This document shows, one piece after another, positions 46,842 through 56,475 of a stretch of 64,000 bases of DNA. Position 1 is the first letter of the stretch, and every line of letters starts with the position of its first letter. The translations under genes were made by a program, and so were the position numbers. The stretch covers positions 3,445,001 through 3,509,000 of the forward strand of contig NZ_CP133269.1 in assembly GCF_030915525.1 (NCBI RefSeq), in the 5' to 3' direction. Under the pieces are notes generated by a model. The model was not told the DNA's origin and made no database searches. It was given only the letters and a program-made list of their open reading frames with translations. Source of the DNA: Neobacillus sp. PS2-9 (GTDB lineage Bacteria > Bacillota > Bacilli > Bacillales > Cytobacillaceae).

Positions 46842-48280
46842 GTTCTAAGCTCCTTTTTTATTAGCTCACTTAATAGTCGCGCCCCCTGTAGCACGATTGG
46901 AATCCCCCCACCAGGGTGAATCGAGGCTCCCACACTGTACAATCTATCAATCTTAAACGGAGATAACTGCGGTCTAAATCCTCCTGATTGAAATAGATTA
47001 GGAGCAATCCCAAAGCTCCCCCCCTGATATAATCCGTCACGAATAGAATCTGCCGGGGTACGAATCTCCATCCATTCCACCGCTTCATGCAAACCGATAA
47101 AGTGCTTTTCTGCTTTCATTAAAACCTGCTCAGCTAGCATTGGTCCTGATGTTTCCCAATCGATCTGATCTCCTGACGGAACTGGAATTAAGAAATATAG
47201 AACACTTTCCCCAGGTGGAGCCGCTTCATCCTCCAGTGCAACCGGATTAAACACATAATAGGATGGGTCTTCAGGTATTTGTTTTGTCTTAAATACTTGA
47301 GCCATATTCTTTTCAAAATCTTTCGGCAAAAAGAACTGATGAGCTTTTGCCTTTGGAAATCGCTTTGATACACCAAGGTAAATCAACACACAGCCGGAAG
47401 AAGGTTGAAATTTCTTTTCCTTTTTCTTTTTTCCCACCATTGAATAAAGATTAGGAAAATCACCATTAAAAATAACTGCATCGTAGAAAGTCGTTTCGTT
47501 ATTCACAGACAACCCTTTGCATACACCCGCTTCAATGAGGAGGCGATCCACTTTTGAATGGAGATTAATTTTAACTCCCTGTTCTATACATGCTTTTTCT
47601 AGAATGGGAATAAGACTCCCGTACCCTCCCTTTAAGTACCAAATACCATGGGCATGCTCACTATAGGAAACTAATCCGTATAGGGCCGGCACCTCATATG
47701 GCGAACCACCGATATACAAAGATTGTAAGGAGTAAGCCTCTTGAAGATTAGGATGAGAAAAATAAGAGGCATTAAAATTCTTTAAGGTTTTGTATGCTTT
47801 GGATTGTGCTAATAGTTTGATATTTTCTATGGTTAGAAAATCCTGCTTGCGTTTAAATGTCTTGCTCAAAAAAGCTTCCATCCCTAATTCGAAAACGTTG
47901 GACATATCTGAAAGGTATTTTAGAAGATTCTTTGACTCCCCAGGAAACTTCTGCTCCAATTCTTTAAGCTGTGTGGGCAAGTCTCTGTACTTCGTATACG
48001 TTGACCCATCATGAAAATGAAGATCATATAAAGGCTCGCATGGAATCAATGGAATATCTTCCTTCGAAATTCCAGCCTCTTCTAAAATACTTAATAAAAG
48101 CTCCGGTAAAAGTACGATGGTCGGTCCTTGGTCAATTTGGTAACGTCCGTTTCCTTGGAAGGTCAATCTTCCACCCAGGTATCCTTCCTTTTCATAAATG
48201 GTTACTTGATGGCCTTGTTTTGAAAGCAGCAAGGCAGATACCAAGCCTCCAACCCCAGCCCCCACAATGCCTATTTCCAT
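46838..48280 (-). CDS. CrtN/CrtI-family carotenoid desaturase or oxidase (second paralogue)
   Basis: A 480-residue FAD-dependent desaturase. The dinucleotide fold opens with IGIVGAGVGGLVSALLLSKQGH; the substrate end has GGSFGIAPNLFQSGGFRPQL and SVGASIHPGGGIPIVLQGARLL. It differs clearly from the gene upstream, so the two probably do different steps, such as desaturation and terminal oxidation (CrtP/CrtNb type). It overlaps crtN by ten bases and the synthase gene by four. Confidence 0.85.
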   Translation of the reverse strand: MEIGIVGAGVGGLVSALLLSKQGHQVTIYEKEGYLGGRLTFQGNGRYQIDQGPTIVLLPELLLSILEEAGISKEDIPLIPCEPLYDLHFHDGSTYTKYRDLPTQLKELEQKFPGESKNLLKYLSDMSNVFELGMEAFLSKTFKRKQDFLTIENIKLLAQSKAYKTLKNFNASYFSHPNLQEAYSLQSLYIGGSPYEVPALYGLVSYSEHAHGIWYLKGGYGSLIPILEKACIEQGVKINLHSKVDRLLIEAGVCKGLSVNNETTFYDAVIFNGDFPNLYSMVGKKKKEKKFQPSSGCVLIYLGVSKRFPKAKAHQFFLPKDFEKNMAQVFKTKQIPEDPSYYVFNPVALEDEAAPPGESVLYFLIPVPSGDQIDWETSGPMLAEQVLMKAEKHFIGLHEAVEWMEIRTPADSIRDGLYQGGSFGIAPNLFQSGGFRPQLSPFKIDRLYSVGASIHPGGGIPIVLQGARLLSELIKKELRT

Positions 48281-49818
48281 AGTACGGGCTCCTTCCTGTC
48301 TGAGGAATGTTGCTTTTCCTTATAGAGGTTATTTTTCACATATTGCTGGTTTAATAGAGTGGCACTGATTTTGGCTGATTCAAAAATCGTTGGTAAACCG
48401 CTGCCAGGATGTGTTCCTCCCCCTACTAAGAAACAATGATTCACATCCTCAAATTTGTTATGCGGACGGAAGTACATCATTTGACTTAGGTTGTGAGCAA
48501 GACTAAAGGTAGCTCCTTTATAGACATACATTTCATTTTGCCAATCAAGTGGAGTAACGATTTTTTCCACCTCAATATAGGATCTAATATCATGTAATTC
48601 AGGTTCTAATTCTAAACGGGACAAAATCTTTTCCCTTACTTTTTGCTTCTCTTTTTCCCAATCAATATCTGCCTGTAAATTAGGAACTGGCATGAGCACA
48701 TATAGAGCTGACTTCCCTTTTGGTGCAAGAGTTGGATCAAGCCTTGAAGGATTATGGACATAAATAGATGGATCCTCAGATAACTTCATTTCTTTGGTCA
48801 TCTCATCCACATTCTGTTTATAGTCATCGGCAAAAAGAATCATGTGGTGCGGCAAATTTAATGGTTTATTTATCCCCAAATACAGCATAAAGGTGGAGCA
48901 CGAGAGTTTCTTCTTTTCTAGATTTTCCTTACGGTATTTCTTTAAATCCCTTTGCTTGAAAAGGTTAGTTGCTGCATGCCCGAAATCAGCATTAATAATG
49001 ACATCATCTGAAGGCACCATTTCCCCATTTTCAAGGAGAACTCCCACTGCCTTTTTCTCTTTTACCACTACTTGCTTAACACCCGTTCCGGTATGGATTT
49101 TCCCGCCATACTCCTCGATAACTTGTGCCATTGCTTCACAAAGCTTATTCACCCCTCCTATTGGATGAAACAAACCAAAACGGTGTTCTAAATAAGAGAG
49201 AATAGTAAACGTTCCGGGACATTCCCAAGGTGACATGCCCAAATATTTTGCCTGGAAGGAAAAAGCCCATTTCAACCTTTCATCATTGAAATAGTTTGAT
49301 AATCGGCCATATACCGTATCAAGAGCATTTAATTTTGGGAAGGCAGATACCATATTTCTTGTTATCAGATCAGTTAATTTTGTAAATGGCTGTTGAAGCA
49401 GTTTGGTTACCCGGTCAAACTTCTCTCCTTCTATCTTCATGAATTGATCGTAACTTGCTCCATTACCAGGGAACTTATTTTCAATTTCTTGTATCATTTC
49501 CTCGTAATTACGAGTAGGTGTAAAAGATAAGTCTTTAAATTTTAATGTATATAATGGATTAATCTCCTGTATCTGAACGTAGTCTTGTAATTGGCGTCCT
49601 GCCATCTGAAAGATTTCTTCCAGAATATCTGGCATCATAAAAAAGGTGGGTCCTAAATCAAAGTTGTACTCACCCAAGGTTAATCTGGAAGTCCTCCCCC
49701 CTATATATGACTGTTTCTCATAGACCACTACCTCATAACCCTTGGCTACAAGCAGCATAGAGACAGCTAACCCACCTGGTCCTGCTCCGATGACAGTTAC
49801 TTTTTTACTCCTGCTCAA
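48271..49818 (-). CDS. CrtN/CrtI-family carotenoid desaturase (first paralogue)
   Basis: A 515-residue FAD enzyme, with VTVIGAGPGGLAVSMLLVAKGY at the start, GGRTSRLTLGEYNFDLGPTF as the flavin loop, and FLVGGGTHPGSGLPTIFESA at the C-terminal FAD site. It likely introduces the conjugated double bonds into dehydrosqualene or phytoene. The start is TTG with GGAGG nine bases ahead. It is the first gene of a three-gene operon, under a promoter whose -35 is covered by a TTGTACAA operator. Confidence 0.88.
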   Translation of the reverse strand: MSRSKKVTVIGAGPGGLAVSMLLVAKGYEVVVYEKQSYIGGRTSRLTLGEYNFDLGPTFFMMPDILEEIFQMAGRQLQDYVQIQEINPLYTLKFKDLSFTPTRNYEEMIQEIENKFPGNGASYDQFMKIEGEKFDRVTKLLQQPFTKLTDLITRNMVSAFPKLNALDTVYGRLSNYFNDERLKWAFSFQAKYLGMSPWECPGTFTILSYLEHRFGLFHPIGGVNKLCEAMAQVIEEYGGKIHTGTGVKQVVVKEKKAVGVLLENGEMVPSDDVIINADFGHAATNLFKQRDLKKYRKENLEKKKLSCSTFMLYLGINKPLNLPHHMILFADDYKQNVDEMTKEMKLSEDPSIYVHNPSRLDPTLAPKGKSALYVLMPVPNLQADIDWEKEKQKVREKILSRLELEPELHDIRSYIEVEKIVTPLDWQNEMYVYKGATFSLAHNLSQMMYFRPHNKFEDVNHCFLVGGGTHPGSGLPTIFESAKISATLLNQQYVKNNLYKEKQHSSDRKEPVLWK

Positions 49819-49849
49819 GTGTCGCCACCTCCTTTATCAGTTTATTTAG

Positions 49850-49878
49850 ATTATACACATCGTATAACTTTTGTACAA
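49850..49878 (-). promoter_or_regulatory. crt operon promoter with TTGTACAA operator
   Basis: Minus-strand TTGTAC (49873-49878) and TATAAT (49850-49855) with a 17-base spacer. TTGTACAA (49871-49878) overlaps the -35 as at carH. Confidence 0.7.
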
Positions 49879-49970
49879 TGTTTTTGATTAAAAATTATAC
49901 ATATTTATTTTCACTCAATGTCCTAAAAAGCCTAAAATTATATAGAAAACTCTTTCAAAGTAATAAAATC

Positions 49971-49990
49971 TCGTACAACGTTTGTATAAT
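49971..49990. promoter_or_regulatory. second, distal CarH-type operator
   Basis: TACAACGTTTGTA (49974-49986) is an inverted repeat TACAA-CGT-TTGTA, about 100 bases upstream of the crt promoter operator. It may allow cooperative binding. Confidence 0.45.
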
Positions 49991-50001
49991 CTTCATATAC
50001 A

Positions 50002-50037
50002 AAAAAGTCTCTTCCACTTAAATGGAAGAGACTTTTT
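50002..50037. terminator. bidirectional hairpin terminator
   Basis: AAAAAGTCTCTTCCA / TGGAAGAGACTTTTT with a six-base loop. On the minus strand it ends the amidohydrolase transcript; it may have belonged to the lost excalibur gene. Confidence 0.8.
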
Positions 50038-50066
50038 GCATTATATATAAGTACAGGTTGACTTGC

Positions 50067-50159
50067 TTATCGCTCGCACGCCCAATTATCTTTATCCCTA
50101 TCATGCCTTGCATCATAGGCAGGATTTGTAGATGGTACCCTATTTATACACCTTTTCCA
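50067..50159 (-). pseudogene. C-terminal remnant of an excalibur-domain protein
   Basis: This short frame reads CINRVPSTNPAY, then DARHDRDKDNWACER and a stop. The DRDKDNWACE block with the VPS..PAY lead-in is the calcium-binding excalibur signature (DxDxDG-x-CE). It has no start codon and opens after a TGA inside the 3' end of the amidohydrolase gene, so only the tail of a surface-protein gene remains. Such domains usually end nuclease-like or cell-surface proteins. Confidence 0.75.
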
Positions 50160-51384
50160 TCACGTTTTTAAAGTTTTCATCTATTTCTTTTTCGTTGATT
50201 GTTAACAGCTCTCGATCAAACATGACCCATTTACCATCAATCATCACATGCCGAATGTTTTCTTCCTTTGTTTCAAATAACAAGTTATGGACAATTGTAG
50301 AAAATTCATCGCTATTAATCTGTGGAATCATAGGATCCTTTTTAATAAACACCAGATCCGCTTTGTACCCTTCCTTGATTGCTCCTAGATCATTCTGCAG
50401 ATATGCCTTTGCTCCATTGACAGTTGCCATTTTAAAAATATCTTCCGCCTGGAAACGATTAAATGGACTGCTTAATTTTAATAAATAATAGGCAGTTTTC
50501 ATCGTTTCCCAAATATCTACGCTAGCAAAATCAGTTCCAAGGCAAACATTTACACCCTTTACAAGCATTTTACTTACAGGTGCCACACCAGCGCCTGACC
50601 ACAAATTCGAATTAGGGCAGTGGACGACAGATGATTGAGTTTCGGCAACGAGTTCAATATCCTTCCCACTCATATGTACTCCATGATAAAGAACAGTTTT
50701 ATCATCCAACAGCCCCTTCTCTTTATATAACTCTATTGAAGACCTTTCAAATTTTGCGTAAATGATATCTCGTCTCCAATCATTCTCCATACAGTGAGTC
50801 ATGTAAATCGTGTCATACTCATTTTTCGTCTGAACGCAAGCATCCAACGATTCTTCTGTAATATCTTCCTCTTCTAGCAAGTGGGTTCCGAAAGATACGT
50901 TCCCCACCTTTTTTTGGTAGTAATTCTTTATCTCTTTATGGGTATCTAAAATTCCACGCATACCTATTTTATCAATCGCTCCGGCCACTAAATCAGGCCA
51001 ATAGGCCGGTTCATTTTCACTAACGAAGGTAATTCCTTTCTTCACCATCTCTGCGTTTGCCTTTAAGCAGACCCATTCATATTCCTCGCTTGATAATTTG
51101 TCTAAGTTCTCAAAGAATTGTGTTTGTATCCTTCCTTGCTGACTATCATTACACCAGGATTCAATCTTCATCTCTCTAGCAATTCCTTTCGCTAATAAGG
51201 AATACCCATGGAAATGCGCGTTAAATAGGCCAGGAATAATGATATAATCCTGACAATCTATTATTTTATCTTCATTAACTACTTCGTTTTCACAATCAAC
51301 CTTGATGATACCATCATCAATGAAAAGATCACCATTCACCAAATTACAATTTTCGTCTAAGTAACTAGCATTTTTAAAAAGCAT
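50140..51384 (-). CDS. amidohydrolase (chlorohydrolase/nucleoside deaminase-like)
   Basis: A 414-residue metal-dependent amidohydrolase of the TrzA/AtzA/MtaD group. Metal ligands are in GLFNAHFHGYSLL (HxH), VLYHGVHMS, VVHCPNSNLWSG and GTDFAS. Likely reactions are deamination or dechlorination of heterocycles or of adenosine-like compounds; the substrate is unknown. It stands alone, with a weak ribosome binding site. Its 3' end overlaps the remnant described at 50067. Confidence 0.85.
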   Translation of the reverse strand: MLFKNASYLDENCNLVNGDLFIDDGIIKVDCENEVVNEDKIIDCQDYIIIPGLFNAHFHGYSLLAKGIAREMKIESWCNDSQQGRIQTQFFENLDKLSSEEYEWVCLKANAEMVKKGITFVSENEPAYWPDLVAGAIDKIGMRGILDTHKEIKNYYQKKVGNVSFGTHLLEEEDITEESLDACVQTKNEYDTIYMTHCMENDWRRDIIYAKFERSSIELYKEKGLLDDKTVLYHGVHMSGKDIELVAETQSSVVHCPNSNLWSGAGVAPVSKMLVKGVNVCLGTDFASVDIWETMKTAYYLLKLSSPFNRFQAEDIFKMATVNGAKAYLQNDLGAIKEGYKADLVFIKKDPMIPQINSDEFSTIVHNLLFETKEENIRHVMIDGKWVMFDRELLTINEKEIDENFKNVMEKVYK

Positions 51385-51600
51385 GTCTTCACTCCATGTA
51401 TTAATTTTCCATACTTACCAAACAATTGTACATCAGATAAGCGGTTCAAAACTACTTTTCGAACTTTTTTCGAACATTCTCTAATCTAAGTGGAATCGCC
51501 AAAATTCTCCGCATTATTCTACAAATTTCTATTCTAGTCATTGATATATTTTAAGACAGTACGAGGGTAAAAAAATTTATCTATATGGGGGGGAAGTTTT
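51385..51600. other. divergent promoter region, amidohydrolase / adhE
   Basis: AT-rich, with TTCGAAC twice (near 51457 and 51468) and a GGGGGGGAAG ribosome binding site for adhE at its end. I see no Rex-like operator. Confidence 0.4.
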
Positions 51601-54201
51601 ATGGCAGTAGAAGAAAAAGCACTTGAACAAAAGCAAATTGCCTCTATGATTGAGCGGCTTGCCCGAAAAGGCGAACAGGCATTAAATTTATTCCGCACCT
51701 TAAATCAAGAAAAGGTAGATCAAATTGTTAAAAGTATGGCTCTCACTGCTTTAGAAAATCATGATAAGCTCGCTAAAATGGCTGTAGATGAAACCAATCG
51801 AGGCTTATTTGAAGATAAGATTTCAAAAAATTTGTTCGCTACGGAGATGATTTATAACAGTATCCGGAACCTAAAAACTGTAGGCATTATTAGAGAAAAC
51901 GAGCATGAAGGTACATATGAGCTAGCTGAACCCGTCGGTGTAATTGCGGCGCTTGTCCCCATTACGAACCCTACATCGACAGTCATTTATAAATCACTCA
52001 TTTCACTCAAGACAAGAAATCCAATTATATTTTCTTTTCACCATTTGTCTCAAAAATCAGGGATTGTAACAGCACAGCTCCTGAGGGAAGCTGCGATTAA
52101 AGCGGGCGCCCCTGAAAATTGCATTCAATGGTTAGATGAGCCCTCCCGTGAAGCCATTCATTCTCTCATGAGACATCCAAAAGTATCACTCATCCTTGCT
52201 ACTGGGGGATCAAGTATGGTTAAGGAGGCTTACAGCTCCGGCAAACCTGCAATTGGGGTCGGTCCTGGCAACGTCCCTTGCTATTTTGAAAAAACAGCCA
52301 ATGTGAAGAGTTCTGTCCAAGATCTGCTTCTATCCAAGACATATGACAATGGGATGATTTGCGCATCTGAGCAGGCCCTCATTATTGATAAAGAAATCTA
52401 TTCGGAAGTCATTACTGAAATGATGGCTAACAAGTGTTATTTTCTTAACGAAACTGAAAAACAACAATTGGAACATCTAGCGATAAAAAAAGATACTAGT
52501 TCCCTTAACCCAATGGTTGTTGGGTTACCCGCCTTTAAAATCGCCGAAATGGCGGGTATTGAAGTTCCGTTAGAAACGAAGGTACTTGTGGTTGAATTAG
52601 AAGGGGTTGGACCAAAATCCCCCCTTTCCTGTGAGAAATTAAGCCCGATCCTTGCCTGCTACAAGGCAAATAATGTGGAGGAAGCTTTCGATCTTGCTGA
52701 TCAGACATTAGAATATGGCGGACTAGGTCATACCGCTTCCATCCATACTTCAGATGATAGAATTATTGAACAGTTTGCGATGAGAATGAGAGCAGGAAGG
52801 ATTATTGTTAACACACCATCCGCTCAAGGAGCAACGGGTAATGTATATAATGATTTTCTACCTACCCTAACTCTTGGCTGCGGTACCTATGGTGGAAACT
52901 CCGTCTCAGTCAATGTAAGTGCCACGCATTTACTAAATATTAAAAAGGTGGCAAAGAGAAACATCAATTCCCAAGTCCTAAGAACTCCACCACAAATCTA
53001 TTATAAAAAGAACTCCATCCAGACCTTAGAAATTATTCCTGATATTTCAAATGCATTTATAGTAACTAGTCCAAGCTCTATCAGAAATGGCTATGTAGAT
53101 AAGGTCATTCATTTTCTAAAAAAACGACCCGATTTTAAACATTTTGATATTTTTTCAGAAGTGGAGCCTGATCCAAGTATTGAAACCGTCCAAAAGGGAG
53201 CAGAATGTATGAGACATGCCCAACCGGATGTCATTATTGCTTTGGGAGGCGGTTCTGTCCTTGATGCAGCGAAGGCCATGTGGCTCTTCTACGAATATCC
53301 TGATACTAACTTCGATGCATTAAAACAAAAATTCTTAAACCCAAGAAAACGCGTAGTCACCTATCCAAAATTACGAGGTAAAGCAACGCTTATTGCCATT
53401 CCAACGACCTCTGGAACAGGTTCTGAGGTGACTTCCTTTGCAGTTATTACGGATAAAAAAGCAAATATAAAATATCCTCTATCAGATCCTGAACTCTTAC
53501 CGGATATTGCTATTATTGACCCGCAATTTACGATGACAGTACCTAAGCATATTACCGCTGATACCGGGATGGACGTATTAACCCATGCACTTGAAGCGTA
53601 TGTTTCAGTTGTCGCAAATGATTTTACAGACGGTCAAATTATCAAAGCTATTCAGCTTGTGTTCGAATACTTGCCAAGAGCTTACCATGATCACACTGAC
53701 GCTCTTGCAAGAGAAAAAATGCATTATGCATCAACCATGGCTGGGCTTGCTTTCAACAATGCGTTTTTAGGAATAAATCATAGTCTTGCTCATGCATTAG
53801 GCGCTGAGTTCCACATTGCACACGGGCGAGCAAATGCAATCTTCCTGCCACATGTCATTCGTTATAATTCGAAAAAACCTACAAAGTTTACACCGTTCGC
53901 AGGTTACGAACATTTTATCGCTGACCAGCGATATGCTGAGCTTGCTAAGATGCTTGGTTTGCAAGCTCGAACAACGGAGGAAGGGATCGATAGTTTAATT
54001 GGAGCTATTATCAACCTAGCTAAAGAGCTAGACTTGCCATTGAGCATTGAAGAATGTGGTATAAACTATTCTGAATTTGAAAATAAAGTTGACCTATTGG
54101 CCTTACAAGCATTTAATGATCCAGATACGAATGTCAATCCGAAGCGCCCGCTAACTAGGGAATTGACAGAGATTTTACGGCAAGCCTACAAAGGGATTTA
54201 A
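51601..54201 (+). CDS. adhE: bifunctional acetaldehyde-CoA/alcohol dehydrogenase AdhE
   Basis: An 866-residue fusion enzyme that turns acetyl-CoA into ethanol to recycle NADH in fermentation. The aldehyde dehydrogenase half (about 1-440) has PVGVIAALVPITNPTST and catalytic Cys254 in DNGMICASEQ. The iron alcohol dehydrogenase half (about 455-866) has GGGSVLDAAKAMW, GTGSEVTSFAVITD and the iron ligands in DVLTHALEAY, NHSLAHALGAEFHIAHGRAN. Both halves are intact. It is transcribed alone from an AT-rich region. Such proteins form long filaments (spirosomes). Confidence 0.97.
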   Translation: MAVEEKALEQKQIASMIERLARKGEQALNLFRTLNQEKVDQIVKSMALTALENHDKLAKMAVDETNRGLFEDKISKNLFATEMIYNSIRNLKTVGIIRENEHEGTYELAEPVGVIAALVPITNPTSTVIYKSLISLKTRNPIIFSFHHLSQKSGIVTAQLLREAAIKAGAPENCIQWLDEPSREAIHSLMRHPKVSLILATGGSSMVKEAYSSGKPAIGVGPGNVPCYFEKTANVKSSVQDLLLSKTYDNGMICASEQALIIDKEIYSEVITEMMANKCYFLNETEKQQLEHLAIKKDTSSLNPMVVGLPAFKIAEMAGIEVPLETKVLVVELEGVGPKSPLSCEKLSPILACYKANNVEEAFDLADQTLEYGGLGHTASIHTSDDRIIEQFAMRMRAGRIIVNTPSAQGATGNVYNDFLPTLTLGCGTYGGNSVSVNVSATHLLNIKKVAKRNINSQVLRTPPQIYYKKNSIQTLEIIPDISNAFIVTSPSSIRNGYVDKVIHFLKKRPDFKHFDIFSEVEPDPSIETVQKGAECMRHAQPDVIIALGGGSVLDAAKAMWLFYEYPDTNFDALKQKFLNPRKRVVTYPKLRGKATLIAIPTTSGTGSEVTSFAVITDKKANIKYPLSDPELLPDIAIIDPQFTMTVPKHITADTGMDVLTHALEAYVSVVANDFTDGQIIKAIQLVFEYLPRAYHDHTDALAREKMHYASTMAGLAFNNAFLGINHSLAHALGAEFHIAHGRANAIFLPHVIRYNSKKPTKFTPFAGYEHFIADQRYAELAKMLGLQARTTEEGIDSLIGAIINLAKELDLPLSIEECGINYSEFENKVDLLALQAFNDPDTNVNPKRPLTRELTEILRQAYKGI

Positions 54202-54214
54202 CCGTAAAGAACAA

Positions 54215-54246
54215 AAGGAAGGGGCATTTGAATTAGCCTCTTCCTT
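54215..54246 (+). terminator. terminator after adhE
   Basis: AAGGAAGGGGC / GCCTCTTCCTT hairpin, with weak TCTTA tail, right after the stop. Confidence 0.65.
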
Positions 54247-54265
54247 TCTTACAGTATACCTTCAA

Positions 54266-54727
54266 TTATTCAGCTAGTGCCCGGTAACGTCCACTGAAAT
54301 AAATTAGAGGCTCGGCATCCCCGATGTGAATAGCTGTCACTTTTCCAATCAACAAGGTATGATCTCCTTCGATATGTTCTGCCGATACTTCGCAGGCAAT
54401 CTGCGCAACCGCCCCTGCTAATACTGGTTTTCCATCTAGATAGTCAAACACTACTTCTCGGTGCTCCTTAATCTGCCCAGCAAAAATCATTGAGAGTTCT
54501 TGTTGGTCGGCAGCTAGAATATTGACAGTGAACTTCTTACTCTTTTTTATTTTCTCAAGAATTCGAGCTTTTTCAGCTACAGAAATGACTACAAGCTTCG
54601 GATTAAGTGAAACGGACATAAAAGCGTTAGCTGTCATGCCATGTACATCATCGTCTACCTCTGTAGCTACTACAGTTACCCCTGTCGCAAATTTCCCCAT
54701 AGCGTTTCTAAACTGACGATCATCCAT
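54266..54727 (-). CDS. flavin reductase family protein
   Basis: A 153-residue FMN-binding split-barrel flavin reductase of the HpaC type (FRNAMGKFATGVTVVATE at the start, DVHGMTANAFMSVSLNPKLVVISV, and GDHTLLIGKVTAI at the end). It supplies reduced flavin to a partner oxygenase or another enzyme. GGAGGAG precedes the ATG. It is the last gene of the operon with the Lgt-like and radical SAM genes, after a gap of 15 bases, so it could provide electrons there. Confidence 0.85.
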   Translation of the reverse strand: MDDRQFRNAMGKFATGVTVVATEVDDDVHGMTANAFMSVSLNPKLVVISVAEKARILEKIKKSKKFTVNILAADQQELSMIFAGQIKEHREVVFDYLDGKPVLAGAVAQIACEVSAEHIEGDHTLLIGKVTAIHIGDAEPLIYFSGRYRALAE

Positions 54728-54742
54728 TTAATCTCCTCCACT

Positions 54743-55030
54743 TCATCCGCCAAGATTGTAAAGAATGATTCCAAAACAGGCAGTAAATAACAAAATATTT
54801 AATCCCAACCCTATTAATGCTCCTTGACCTAATCGTTTCCTCCCCTTTGCAAAGCTTACAATTGGTATCACAATAATGGCGACTACTGCTATACATACAT
54901 AGGCCATAAATATAGGTGAAACTACCAGTAATATGAATATGCCTAAAAGGTAAATACCCATGCTCAAACCAATTCCAAGCCATAAATCTTTTAATGACCC
55001 ATCCTTCTGGGTCTTTTGGTTATGAGTCAT
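54743..55030 (-). CDS. small membrane protein in the radical SAM operon
   Basis: A 95-residue protein with three hydrophobic segments (IGLSMGIYLLGIFILLVVSP, AYVCIAVVAIIVIPIVSF and ALIGLGLNILLFTACFGIIL) and a basic loop KGRKRLGQ. ATG at 55030, GGGGAG eight bases ahead. It lies 23 bases downstream of the radical SAM gene. No family recognised; possibly a membrane anchor or partner of it. Confidence 0.7.
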   Translation of the reverse strand: MTHNQKTQKDGSLKDLWLGIGLSMGIYLLGIFILLVVSPIFMAYVCIAVVAIIVIPIVSFAKGRKRLGQGALIGLGLNILLFTACFGIILYNLGG

Positions 55031-55053
55031 TCCTTGTTCTCCCCTCACCTTTG

Positions 55054-56475
55054 TTATTCGGCATTTATGAAAGCTCTAGCCTCTAACTCTGCTTGAATTT
55101 TCTTTAGTTCCTGCTCTTTCTCATCGCGATAAAATAAATTGTACGTATCAAATGGGATGATTCTACCATCTGGATGAGCGATATGAACGCAGGATTTTTT
55201 AACGGATCGCACATCAAAATTGTACGCATCTAAAAACTGCATAATGATGACCCGAAATACGTTATCATAGCCAATTTCTCCTGGCATAGATACTTTTGGC
55301 AAACAGCAGAGTAAATCCTTTAGGGAGAGTGAGGCAGAATCGGGTGAATGATTTAAAGAAAATAATTTAAAAATCATATTTTTGATATTGTCATCCTGTT
55401 CAAAAACAATGGTATTGCGTTCGCCTTCTAATAAAATATTAGGATCAATAAGGCCAGTTAATGGTGTTGCTTCGCCGTTCATTTTTAATGCATACCCCAT
55501 TGCCAAACAGTCCGGGTGGCAGGGAACAGGAATAATATCCTTTGAGCCAAAAACATTGGATTGTTCAATGATCATCTGTCTTACTTCACTAAGTGTAAGG
55601 CGATTTGTCGCTGGGTCGTATTCTTCCAATCTCCCTGCAGCCTGAATCGGTTGGAAGGTAACTCCTCGAACACATTTCTGTTTTAACCCATATTGAATAA
55701 TTTTGCCGACCTCATGATCATTTAAGCCCTTCTTTAAGGTTACAACCAAGGTTGTAGAAATATTAAATTCATTTAAATGTTCAATTGCTTTTTTTCTTAC
55801 ATCCCTTAAATCTACCCCTCTTAATTCTTCTAGTGTTTCTCTTTCAAAGCTATCAAACTGGAGATAAATTTCAAAACCAGGAGAGTAAGTGGCAAGCCTT
55901 CTCACAAACTCTTTATCTGTTGCCATGCGAAGACCATTGGTATTCACCATTATATGTCGGATCGGTCTTGATTTTGCCATATCAAGGATGTCAAAAAAAT
56001 ATGGATGGATGGTGGGTTCCCCGCCACTGATCTGAACAATATCTGCGTGTCGTTCATTTTTAATGATATTATCGAGCATGAATTCAATTTTCTCTAAGCT
56101 TCGGAAGCTTCCTTTTTGAGGAGAGGATTCCGCATAGCAGATGGGGCATTTTAGGTTGCATCTTTCCGTAATTTCTAAAAGCGTCAAACAGCTATGCTGT
56201 TCGTGGTCAGGGCAAAGTCCACAATCATATGGGCAGCCATATTTAATAGGTGTATTCCATCGGTATGGCATTTCCGATGGTTTAATAAACTCACGACACC
56301 ATTTATAATAAGCGACATCAGTTGAAATCAAGACCTTCTCCCTACCGTGCTTCATACAATGCTTCACAAGGTATACCTTTTCATTTTCAATAATCACTTT
56401 CGCTTCTACCTTTCGCAGACAGGTAGAACAGATACTGTTTGTCAGTTCATAAAATAAATAGGGACGGTTAGGCAT
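55054..56475 (-). CDS. radical SAM enzyme, MJ0619/tetraether lipid synthase-like
   Basis: A 473-residue radical SAM protein with an N-terminal cysteine-rich part: Cys16 and 19, Cys40, and YGCPYDCGLCPDH with Cys81, 85 and 88. The canonical cluster motif is CNLKCPIC (Cys106, 110, 113), followed by ISGGEPTIHP. The GCPxDCGLCPxH lead-in and extra clusters mark the archaeal MJ0619/Tes (GDGT-MAS) and bacterial membrane-spanning-lipid synthase lineage, which join or methylate unactivated carbons. The start overlaps the Lgt-like gene by eight bases. Lipid modification is a hypothesis from family and neighbour; other C-C or C-methyl chemistry is possible. Confidence 0.8.
   Translation of the reverse strand: MPNRPYLFYELTNSICSTCLRKVEAKVIIENEKVYLVKHCMKHGREKVLISTDVAYYKWCREFIKPSEMPYRWNTPIKYGCPYDCGLCPDHEQHSCLTLLEITERCNLKCPICYAESSPQKGSFRSLEKIEFMLDNIIKNERHADIVQISGGEPTIHPYFFDILDMAKSRPIRHIMVNTNGLRMATDKEFVRRLATYSPGFEIYLQFDSFERETLEELRGVDLRDVRKKAIEHLNEFNISTTLVVTLKKGLNDHEVGKIIQYGLKQKCVRGVTFQPIQAAGRLEEYDPATNRLTLSEVRQMIIEQSNVFGSKDIIPVPCHPDCLAMGYALKMNGEATPLTGLIDPNILLEGERNTIVFEQDDNIKNMIFKLFSLNHSPDSASLSLKDLLCCLPKVSMPGEIGYDNVFRVIIMQFLDAYNFDVRSVKKSCVHIAHPDGRIIPFDTYNLFYRDEKEQELKKIQAELEARAFINAE

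Noticed and set aside
51457..51475. LexA box at the TTCGAAC repeats upstream of adhE
   Set aside because: The second half-site GTTYG is missing at the right spacing.
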